Assembly (NCBI GenBank): GCA_003993805.1 | Contig: RSEF01000020.1 | Location: 10,629,009-10,693,008, forward strand | DNA: 64,000 nucleotides | Source of the DNA: Himantopus leucocephalus | Lineage: Eukaryota > Chordata > Aves > Charadriiformes > Recurvirostridae | Direction: 5' to 3' | Part shown: positions 35,601-47,600 of the stretch, piece after piece | Position numbering within the stretch: the first letter of the stretch is position 1 | Layout of the letters: each line of letters starts with the position of its first letter | Position numbers and translations under genes: made by a program | Notes under the pieces: model-generated | Seen by the model: only the letters and a program-made list of their open reading frames with translations | Told to the model about the DNA's origin: nothing | Databases searched by the model: none

Positions 35601-38600
35601 AGCAACTATCCCCAGGCTTCCCCACGCAAGCCTCTGTGACTCGTGTGCCCTTTTCATACTAGTCCCCCCAAATGACTGCTTGCAGTGCTTTCCCACTCTC
35701 CCCTGGTAGAATTTCTTATAGTGGTTAATTGTCTCAGAATGCTGTTTTGAGACTGTCAGAGCTACTAAAACTTTTCTCAAGTTCACGATGGTTTCCCGAG
35801 TGATTTTTTTATACAGCACCCTGCTGAAGCTTTAGGAGGCTGAAGCCTTCCGCTTCTGTCAGTTTTTCAGGAGAACCAGAGTGTGCACAACAAAATTTCT
35901 TACTTAACTTCGATACTGGTATTAGCACTGGGACGCTGGCAGTGCAACTCCAAGCTCCCCCTGTCCTTACATGGCAGAAGTGAGATTGAGGTGCAAATGC
36001 TTGTGAATATTGGTCAGCCTGTAAGCTTCAGCCCAGCAACTTGGCAAGCTGGGGTAATAAATGGTACTTACGGAGTTCCCCAACTTGCAGAATCTCACAA
36101 AGCATCCTGGTAAGCTCAATGGCACTGCGCCCAAAGGGACACTCATGCTTATCTTCTCGACTGCTGTTCTCCAGAACAATCTACAAGAAGAGGATGGAAC
36201 ACACGCTAAGAAGAGCTGCTGAGGTGTTGCTATCTGCAAAAACCACCAGCTTCACTTACCCTGATATAGGTGTCCTGATGAAATTTGGCCAAGTAGAGCA
36301 TGTTGTCCAATGCCAGCATCCCTGGAGGAGTTTGAGTAAAATCCATGGCTGGATTGATGTGATTCTGTGAAAAGAGTGTGTAGAAAGATCCCAAACAAAT
36401 TAGCTCAAAGAAATTCTGCGAGAACCTTTTCTGAATTAATTTTACAACCGTCTGTCCATCAAGCACTCCCTCACATCTGTCCAAGAGGTAACCTTGGACA
36501 CCTCCCGACAACGCTATCCAAACTTTCTAGAAGAGAAGCTGATTTCCAAGTTCGTCAAAGAATAGGTGCATCTGGTAAGTAAATATCTCTAGAGACTGTG
36601 CCTAATGAGCCCTGGCATTTTAAAAATCAGCAAGTTCACAATGATCTTCCCTGGGAGCCTGAGTGTAGCTGAAATTCTAAAACTTAGATACAGAAGTATG
36701 GTAAAGCAAACAGCTATTTCTGTTCCGTATTTCCCCCCAACTCTGATGGAGATCATTTAGATTGCCTTTACATGCTTTACAGTCAGCACTCTCTCTAGAT
36801 GCATACAGTGAATCCCAGCATCTTGTAGTCCTTGGTGTACATGGCTTTGCGTTTTTCCGTTCCACTGCCAGGGACGGTGTTGCTGTCAGACTCTGCATCA
36901 AATGCAATTCTTCTCAACTCAAATATGATGTCTCTCTGTGCCTGAAGGACAGAAAGCAGGGAAATGGTAACGTGATCAATCACTAGGGCAGTATTTTCTC
37001 ATAATGCACAGTCCCACCTCTTTCTCCAGAGCTCGCACAATGAACACAGAGGGATGTCAAAGGTCATTAACATTACATAAGAAGAGGCAGTCCGTTTCAA
37101 AACGGCAAGTTTCAGTATGTTGGGTAAAGCAAAATATTTGTTTGCATTTTCCTTTAACTGCCCCGTTTAGATAAAGTTTTGAAACTTTATGCCCCATCTA
37201 CTGCAAATTCTATGGAGCTAAGGAGCTCAGGAATAAGGCCCCTTGTACATCCTATTCTATCAGATCTTATTCAGCTCTAATAGTGACCTGATCATTGGGA
37301 TCCATCTTGGTCATCATTCTCTCTTCCAAGAGATTAAAGGTCAGGACCTGCAGCACGTACAGCTGATGTGCCATTTCTGTTTTAATCGGGCGGTTTCCTC
37401 TGATCACATGCTGCAAAATAAAGGATAGGGTAGAAATGAGGAGAATACAAATAAAAACTGAGGTATTAGCTGTAGGCATATGCCAGGCTGCATGTACATC
37501 TCTGTATATGAGTATTCAGCTGTTTAACCCCCATATTCCATCAGAAGCATAATGATAATGCTCTGTAACAGCAGAAAGAAGCATCCTGATAAACCCCTTT
37601 TGAACAAGTGGCTCCAATTTCACCTTTGAAAGAGTCACTTTTCTGGAAGTGCCCTGAGGGCAGCAGAATTTACGCTCTGCACAAGTGAAACCTCTATTGA
37701 GGGAACATTAGGAAGCACTTTGTCATTCTAGACATACTTACATTCAGGATTATAGACCTCAGGTGCTTCTGGGCAAATGCATTAGCCATTTCCTGTTGTG
37801 GAATTGAGAGATGAAAACACATGAGTGAAATATAAGCAAAAAGACCACATTGTGCAGAAAGGAGAGAAAGAAGGAAGCCTATGAACTGGAGATAGCACTG
37901 GCACACAACAAAGTGCTATTACTACAGACTGTCAATTTAGCATGGCATCTCACCACAAAGCAAGCATCAAGTTGGGATGCAAGGGTCATCTTTAGTGGGC
38001 ACAACTCATGGATGGCTCCCCTACGAAACATCATTAATGTGGAGAAAGGCACTAGGGTAGTCAAAGAACAGGAGAAAATTAAGCTTAACATTGGACATCT
38101 AATGATACTTCAACATCAGGAGATATGGCAGCAGGGAGCATACTGTGGGTTGCCCAGAAAAATCTGTCATCTACAAGAGGTTCCTTCAATTAGTATTTTA
38201 CAACTTCCTATACCTAGGTATACACCCAAGAAAACAAGGCTAGAGGATGTAGTTTTCAGGTCTCCTCCCTCTCAAAAACTCTCCTTCTGAAATTTACATT
38301 TCCTTTGTCTCACTTCTTAAAGAGATATTTACAAGTCAAGTTTAAGGACAATTTGCAGAAGCACTTCAGTTTACAAAAATAAAGGGTAAATAATTTTCAT
38401 ACTTAAAGGAAAGCTTCCAGTTTCCCTCTTTACTGCATGGCTTCCTTCCCCAGATGAGGAGGGTTTCCCAACCATCAAGTCACGATGACAAACAGTCACA
38501 GCAGACGCAAGTATCTGCTGCAAGCTTTCAATTCAGGGACCAATCACACATGCACCTGCAAAAATCTAACCTGTGCTCTCCTTGTAAATTTTGAATATGC

Positions 38601-41600
38601 ACTTTTAAAAATACCAGCGATCTCATTACAGCTGCTAGGAGAGTGGCACTAGTGCTAACGTCAAGACGGAATATTATCAGAAGTTTGCTGTTATAAGCAA
38701 AATCTTTGTGTCAGAAAAATCCGTTGGGCAACACATCATCTGGAAGAAGTCCAAAAGAACTGCCAGTCTGAGAGCTCTTCACATTCCTGTGCAGCACAGA
38801 TTGAGAACTGGAAGCAGATGTGCAGTCTTAGACAATTGCACTCAATCAGCTGTACATTCTGAGCAATCCAAGACTGCTCCAACTGCTCATATCAACCCTG
38901 CTCTTGACAGGCTTTATAAGGAGTCTGGTAAAATGCATATATTAGCCTCATTCCAAGTCCCTATTATCACTTTTGCTCCAGACAGAAACCTCCTAAAACA
39001 AGAAAGTGATACGCTGGCTGATAGCCAAGCCATAATGGCTGCAAATTCAGCAGCGCTCATATTACAACCAAAACAAGTCAGTGGAAGATATCTAAGAAGC
39101 ACCTAGATGAAGTAGGAAGTGGTTTCAGAGGTAACACACTGCCCTCCGAGTCACTATTTTTTACTATAACTTGTGAGATGTAGTACTGAGAATAGAAAAA
39201 GGCCGGCTGTTAGGATTTGTTCATGCATGCCACACAAAGAATCCTTACTCTGAAGGAATTAGTTTGTACATGGGACGAAGTAACAGGTGACTGAAGCAGA
39301 TAAACAGTGGGAAGGACAAAGACAATTCAACAATTCTAAACAGCGTAGTAAGAAGCATGAGCACGCACACAGCCTAACGACTCCTACGGGATCTATGTTC
39401 TGCTGAGAGTCCAATAATGCCCACTTTGCTGCTTGACGGGGTCATAGAATCACAGAATCATTTATGTTGGAAGAGACGTCTTGAGATCACCTACTCCAGC
39501 TCCCCTGGTTTAAGCAACATCAGACAGAGCAGGTTGCGCAGGACTGTGTCCAGTCAGTTTTTAATATCTCCACTGATGGAGATTCCACAATCCGTCTCTG
39601 GGTAACCTGTTGCAGTGTTTGACCACCCTCATATTAATTTTGTGTGTGTGTGTTCAGGTGGAATTTCCTGGGTTTTAAGCTGTGCCTGTTGCCTCTTGTC
39701 CTGTCATGAGGCACTACTGAGAAGAGTCGGGCTCCCTCTTCTATATTCCCTTCCAACAGATTGATAAGACCCCCCTGGGCCTTCTCTTCTTGAGGCTGAG
39801 CAATGCCAAATCTCTCAGCCTCTATTCATACAAAAGATATTCCAGTCCCTTAATCATCTTCATGGCCCTTTGTGGTCACGTGGATTGTGTTCAAGGGGAA
39901 GGGGGAGGAAGTTAAAGTTTCCCTGGAATTTTGTTTGCTATGAAGTTTAGTATCTTGGCCAAATTACCAACAGATGGGTATGTTCTTCCTTATTTTCATG
40001 TATTAAGCATATCCATTAATTTTAGAAATTCTTGAGACCGTAGTTTCCCCTCCAAAAATCACTGCATCCTTGGCAGAAGTGGATCATTCTCCGTGCCACA
40101 CAGAAAAATCTAAAAAATGTACCACAATCTCAAGATATGGAAGGTTCCAAATCAACCTATTGACAAGAGTGGTGACTCCTGTGGAGATAGCACAGGGCAA
40201 AACACATTCTTATGTTTTTCATCCCTTTTTCTCAAAGAGAGAAGTCACAAGTTAGGCAGAATGTATGCTCTAGCCCCCAGTCAGCACTAAGTTTTGTCAC
40301 TGCTTTTTTACAGACAAACAGCTCTACCTTTAGAAGGATGCAGCTGGATATGAAACTGTCATTAACGCAAGCAAGATTTTGAGTATAAACTCAGGCTGTA
40401 GTAAGTTTAAGGAGACCGAGACTGCTAAAGAACTAGTTCTGGTTTTAAAATTGGTTCACCTGGTCAGTTTTGTAGTATCAGTTTCCTTTTATGATCATCT
40501 TTATTGTCTTGCGTGCACAATAGGTCATTCAAGATTTCTCCTGCTACTGATTCTTCTCCCCTTCACAATCTGAGTGCATCCCCAGGAGTCCTCCCGCCCT
40601 TCTCCCTAGGCTCATCCGCTACCTGAAGCCTCCATGCATCATTTCTGAGATACAAGGAGGCATAACTGGAGAAAAGCTAACATGCCTACAGTTCCGCATG
40701 ACCAGCCCCCAGGCTCGAGTTACTTACAGTGATGGGCAGGTCTAGTGGGTTAAGCAGCTTGTCCTGCTGGCAGAAAGCAAAAAAAGGCACAAAGAGAAGC
40801 AGACAGGATTTAGCTCAGAGTCCAGAAATAAGGCACAAACGGGGCACTAGAGAAGAAAGGCTTAACACAGCAAAGCTCCACAATACAGACATATGCACAT
40901 CTTGCACGTAGCTGAGATCTTGGGGTTTTCCTCAGAGCAGGACAGGTGTTTCGTTTCTCACATTTGCCAGCGGGAATATCCCCCTATGACTTAAGAAAGG
41001 TTCCTTTTTTGGTGGGGTGTTTGTTTAGTAAGTATATACAATCCCAAGGACTCTACCCAGCCTACCTCTCCCATACTGAATTAAGTTTCTTCAGAAAAAA
41101 TTTCCATGCTGTATAGAGCATTACTTTCTGCCTCTCAAGGCCTTCCAGATGCCTTTCTGAGCACCTCCTAAACATAGATGTGCTGCTCCAGACTACATTA
41201 TTAATGGGACGGTATTTTTTCTCCTATGCTGCCACACTGAAACAGCTACATAAGTTCTTGGCAAGGTCCGAGGTCTGCCTTGCCCAGCCAATATGATTTC
41301 TGAGGCATAAAGTAAACAGCCAGCTAGTAACCATTATTCAGGTGTAAAGTCAAAAAGCAAGAACAAACCTGTCTCTTGTCCTCAGGTGCCTTCAGGAAGA
41401 GGGCATTGATCAGGGCAATTGCATATGTCTGAATCTCTTGGTTTGAGCTGCAGAAACAAAAATGGGAGGATCGTAAGAGAACAGACAGTATAAAACATTA
41501 CAGCTTGCTGCTTTGCCTGCACTGTAAGGACATTTACTACAGCTGTCTTCCATTTCAATGGACAAACAGGATTCAGGTAATCTACTTTCATGACATCCAA

Positions 41601-44600
41601 TTCATAGGGCCTGCAAAAAGCTGACAGAAGTTGCTGACTGATAGCTCCATTATTCAGAAGATAGTGCAGATTGAAGCCCAGCAGAGCTCAGAGTTCAGCA
41701 CCACCATATTTTGTTTCCAATGCTGCAACTATCTCTGTAAAGCCTAGTTATACTGCAGTCTGGTATATGGATACAGCTAGAAACTTATATGGAGCAAGAA
41801 ATTTTTCTCCCCTCTATCAACGGAAGCCACCAAATGCAAATGGAACTAAGTGGAAAGCATGCCTCTCTTTACGGCATTGCCTTCCAACCTCAACAGTCTG
41901 GCCCAACCCACAGGTCTTTTTATTTTCACCAAAAAGCTTCTTCAGGTAAAGGGTGCTCAGTCCCTTCCTAGATCACGCACAGCGTGTGGTTTCACTTGTG
42001 ATGTTTTGAATGAGCTTCCAAATGACGATCACACTCTTTTCCACCTCCATCTCGATGCTCTATCAAATCCAGTTTTGTTTCTTGCTATACTACTACTCTT
42101 GTGAGACTTCTGCAGAACTTTAAGCTCTTCTGATTAACAGAATTCCAGTAACCACCTAAAGGAATTTTTGTGTGTATGTTTATATATATATAAAAATATA
42201 ATAAATAAAATGAAACTTTTATAAAACATCTAAAGCTAAAACATCTTTTAGCTTAAATAGCTATTTTCCCCACTTTGGCATTTATCCCTGGCACATCTGT
42301 GGATTACAACCATATTCTCTCTTCTATTGCTCTCTTCCAAATCTTCTTAATTTTGGTCAACTGCCATACTTCAAACATGCAAATGTTCACACATCATCCC
42401 AGGTTTTCCTTAGGCCTCCAAGCTTCGCAGGTCTCTGAAGTCTGTCACTTCACCACTTCTGCCCTTCTTTTTGGGGTTTGCTGCTCTTTTCACTACACTG
42501 CTTGCTTTTTGACACAGAAAACCCATTTTTAAATTAATTTCTCCTCTTCTAACTTGTCTCTTTCGGACTTGTTTCCATAGACCTGTTCTTCCAGAACCTA
42601 CCCTCTGTTCAAGATTGTTCCCTCCTGATAGTCCTGCCAAACAAACACTGGCAAATTCTGACTCACCCTCCAGCTTCCCTTTCTATGGTATTCCCTGCAT
42701 AGATACTTTTTTAGCAACCTTCTGTGTTCTGGAAGCACTTAAGCAGATGAGTGTATGTCTTGAACAATGATATTTTGCTTAAACAACTGCAGAAGTGCGT
42801 TCACTGTTAGGTCCAGACCTGTGTTTTAAACTAAACCAGAAATTATAAACCTGAAAGAACATACACTCTTTGCAGAACAAAGTTGCTGCAGTGTTCGTGA
42901 GAACTTGTTCAGCTTTTCTGTTAGCCAAGTTCGAATGTATAAACACTCTAAGCACACAGTGACATTGATGCAATACATTGTTTGCACTATAATTTTTTAA
43001 ACTACTGTTCGTTGATTAAGGAATATTAGTCATATTCACAAATGGTGCTTTTCCACATTTTCAGAATTAAAAAGCTTGAGAAAAAAACCAACAAACAACT
43101 ACTTAAAGCTCTAACAAACGCATGTTTCTTTTTTTATGGAAGAGTAGAACTGACCTAGATAAACTGCTTTAAAAGCCAGATATTAATTTGTCAATTCTTT
43201 TGGAAAGAGAGGAAGGGGAGGTGTGAAAAAAGCAAAAAAAGCTATTGTTGCCTTCCTTAATATGCAGAACAAAAACCAGAAGATGATGAGCTCTTAGATT
43301 CTAGTGGAGACAATTTAAAGAGGGGTGAAGGTGACAGATGACTGGATGCAGAAGCTTTGGGAAGTTGTTTTAGTAAAATGCAGGTTTGGTCCTAACACTG
43401 AACACACTTGTGCAGTTGTTTAAGCAAAATATCTGTGTTCAAGACACACACTCATCTACTCAAGTTCTTCTAGAACACAAACCGTATTTTACCAGGATCT
43501 TACTTTTTTTTTTTCCAATCTGTTAGAAATCCTAAAGTTCAAGTAAGATGTCATATCAGTAATACCTTAAAAATAGCATCTTTAAGTGATTTAAACGTAA
43601 AAGGATACATTTTCAAATTAACAGGTATTCAAAAAATTGTTTTAAATCACACCATTGTTGGCTGGACACTCACACTTGCAGATGAGAAATGAGCTGCCCC
43701 ACGGTGATCTCTTCTGCTATCTTCTGATACAGAGTCTGACTGTTTAGCACCATGCTTTCTAGAATGGCTAGGGATCGTTGGAGGATGGAGACATCTACCA
43801 TAGGCTGACTCACATACCCTGCAATCTAAAAACAGAGGAACCAGCAGGTCAACACATGCCCCTCCAGGAGACCTTGTGGTGAGTGAGACAAGCTAAGGGA
43901 GAAAGGGCTCAGAAAGCTGGGTGTACTGTGTTCTCAGTGAGTACTCAGCTCCTCAGAGTCATCTTGCTTTCCTGGAAGCTGCATTAAAGCACAAAAAGAA
44001 AGAGCATCCACTCACCCCCTTTACCCAAACTCACCTGTTTGATGAAGGTTATGGAGACCATGTCCCAGGAGACGATACCATGGTCCATGAGCTCCAAGAA
44101 GGCAGTCAGGGTGAAAGCCAACATTTCACTGTAACTGAGAAAATGAAGAATGCATTTATGAGAAACATGGTAGCAATGAAAAAGCCTGTCCAAGCTGGGT
44201 AAGAGAAAAATGTCACCACCTTCTCCTAATGAAATAGGCTACAGTATGGCAGCTGGGGGAGCAATAAAGTATTCGCATTCAGGAAAATAATTTTATTGTT
44301 TTGTGGAATCATATTTTATTTTTCCTCATTACAAGCAGAAGTTAAAACTAGCAATAATAATTCCCTAGTCCTGCCACCAGAGACTCACAGCCATCTGGAT
44401 CAGTACCTGGCTAGTCAAAGGAATAACAGGAGAAGCAGCAACGCAGTATTTATTCCTGAGCAGTGCAAAGTATCACTACTCAAATTCAACACTTTCATGT
44501 GAGAGGAAAAAACCAAACCCAAGGAAAACCCAGAATATTCAGTGCAATTACCATCAGTTAAAAAAAGACTGACTTGAAAAGGGGAGAACTTTTTAAGCTG

Positions 44601-47600
44601 ATCAACTGAAAATTTAAACCATCTGCAAACATTAGGTTTTTCAACAGTTGTCAGATTTGAGCTCCAGACTAAATCTGTATCACAAAACATGCAAAAATAT
44701 TTGGAAATTATAAGCCTTACATGCACAAAAAAAACCCTGAGCAAACATGTCTTAACATCAGAGAAAAACAAAGAAAAATTAATTGTCATCCTGTAAATGC
44801 TGGGACCCGGCTTGAAACAAAACGAAAGCACAGCATGAACTGTGGAAAACTTAATACATAACCACAAGACGAAAAAGTAAACAAGACTGAGGGAGAGATT
44901 GCAAAACATGCTGAAAACATATTACTTGCTAACATACAAGAAATTAAAAGACCTGTAAGTGTTATGACGGTAAGTTACCAAGACTTTAGAAGTGCTTTCA
45001 ATGAAACAGAACAGCTACAGTGGAAAAGCCAAGTGAGTTATTTCCATCAGAGTTCACCATGAATGTGCTTGGGGAAACTTCCAGATCAGAGTTTGGGTTT
45101 TTGTTTGTTTTTAAGAGAGAAGAAAAGTCTTCAAATCTGTCGTTTGAACATCACTAGAAGACATTTTGGAACAAGCCATTAATATGAAAAACAGATCATT
45201 TAAGGAAAGGTAAAAAGTGCTGAGAGAGAGAAGTGAAAAAACATGCAAGAGAAACAACCCTGCAGACATCGAGGTCACTGAAGGAGAAGGGGGAGGAGAT
45301 GCTCCAGGTGCTGGAGCAGAGATTCTCCTGCAGCTTGCGGAGAGACCAGTGAACCAGGTTGTCCCCTGCTGCCCGTGGACCACCACGGTGGAGCAGATAT
45401 TCCCACTGCAGCCCGTGGAAGACCCCACGCCGCAGCAGGTGGAGATGCCCTGAGGAAGCTGCACCGTTGGGGGGCCCATGCTGGAGCTCCTGGCAAGAGC
45501 TGCAGCCCGTCGAGCAGAATCCATGCAGGAGCATGTTTTCTGGCAGGAACTGTGGCCCACAGGGGACCGGTGCTGGAGCAGTCTGTTCCCAACGGACTGT
45601 GTCTTGTGGGGGACCCACACTGAAGCAGTTTGTGAAGGACTGTATCCCGTGGAAGGGACCCCACACTGGAGCAGGGGAAAAGCATGATGAAGAAGGAGCG
45701 GCAGAGACGAAGTGTTACGGACTAACCAAAACCCCCATTCCCCATCCCCCACCGCAGCCCGATGAGGGAGGAGGCAGAAGAGTGAGGAGTGAAGGAGTAA
45801 AGTTGAGCCTGGAAAGGAAGGGGTGGAGGGAAAGTGGTTTTACTTTTGTCTTTGTTCCCCACCCTCCTCCTCTATTTTTAATTGGCAAAAAAAAATAATT
45901 AATTTTTCCCAAGTCAAGTCTGTTTTGCCCAACCCATGAGCTTTTTCACCTTGTTTTCTTCCACTGTACTGTTGAGGAGGGGGAGTGAAAGAGTGGCTTG
46001 GCGGGCAGCTGGCAGCCGGCAGCCAGCTGAGGTGAACCCACCACAATACTGAAGGTCTCTGAACAAGTCAGTAAGTCAGAATGAGAACAGTTAAGTACAA
46101 CTCCTGGACTTCGAAGCAGATTTTTTATGAGGTGCTTCACTAAAGTGTCTTACAAAGCCCAAAATATTCAACTGCTAAAGGGTAAAAACAAAAGTTCTTT
46201 CTTGCATTAATAACTGACTGAAAGACAAGAAACAAAAGGGTAGAAATTAAATGTTCAGGTTTCAAACTGATGAAAAGTTACAAACAAATTTCCCCACAAC
46301 AGCACAGTAGTACTGGAAAGAGCCAAGAACTAGGGGAAGCATGGAAAGAATGATGAGCACTCTGGAATGGCTGCCATAGTTACAGTGTTAATGGACTAAG
46401 ACTGCAGCTTAGAAAAGGCACGACTGAGGGCTGGTATGAGAGAGAGCTATATGGTTATGAATGGTAAGGAGAAGGTACAGAGGAATTTACAATTTCTCAT
46501 AACAAAATATGTAGAGGGAACAAAATGAATACAAGGTGATGTTGAAAATACAGGAAGGTGGGGTTTTTTATATGACAAGTAACCATGGAACTTCATTTCC
46601 ACATAGTGCTGTAGATGTCAAAAGGATAAATTAAAAAAAATGAAGAAGAAAAAGATCTACAGAAGAAACACCCAAAGGTTCTTAAAACCAAGAGATATAA
46701 TTTCTGTTCAGGAAACCCAAAAGTTGAAAACTGTTGGAGACTGAAGACTGATACTTTCTCTGCTATACATTCTTTAGCCCTTTCCATTCCTTAAGATAAA
46801 CAGACCTTCAGCCTTCATAGCAACTCTTCTTATGATGCAGGTCAAAAAGTACTGACCACGTATACAAGAGCCAGCAACATGCTTGCTGCTGACTGGCACG
46901 TACACGCCACCAGTTCTACAGGAACGTTCTTGTGTGCCACTGCATGTGGGTTTTTCATAGGATACCTTCTCCCTTAGACTGCAGATGAATAACTGCCTGA
47001 GGAGATTATGACCACAAGAAGGGTAATAAAAGTCATTTAAATTATCAAAGTGACCATTCAATGCAAGTTTCACACATCATAAATGTCTTCTCTTTTGCCT
47101 CACAAGGTTTAGCAAACAACTCGACAGACTGTCTCAATTAATAGATCAGCATTTGCTATGAGGTTAGTTGCTTAATGCCACTTCATCAAGCAAAATTAGC
47201 CCTTTATTTGAGTCCCTGTTCCAGAGTCCTGGAATACAGGAAACTTACTGGGAGAGAAGCTTGGTCCCGCTCTCCACAAGCCGTGTCAGTACTGTAATCC
47301 CTTCCATGTTGATGAACTCAGTGGCAAAAGTCACATCTGCTGAAAGTTTAGCCAGTTCCTTCATGGCATCCAGTCGGGCTTCCATACTGTGCGACTGGAT
47401 CCTCTCCATCAGCTGGCGAGCTGCCCTAGACTGGGAGGAAAGAGGGATGATGCCAGTGACAGACTAGTCAGCTGCAAACGAAGTTCCGCCAGCATCAGCA
47501 TTCTGTCGGAAGTCCACGGATGGGCAGAGAGCACAGCAAGGATAGAGAGATACCAGCAATGACAGGATAAGTAGCCACAGTCAGCAGGTCTAAGACAGAC

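Larger units (their letters stand above)
37793..41368 (-). other. ELMO2: ELMO2 intron between coding exons 8 and 9
   Basis: A 3.6-kb intron with canonical ends. It carries the microexon candidate at 40,728-40,766 and a minus-strand CR1 at 39,439-39,880. I see no other feature in it. Confidence 0.7.

Noticed and set aside
45111..45898. Long overlapping frames on both strands
   Set aside because: They fall within the LTR-like repeat in an ELMO2 intron, show no gag, pol, env or host domain, and mirror each other in opposite strands.
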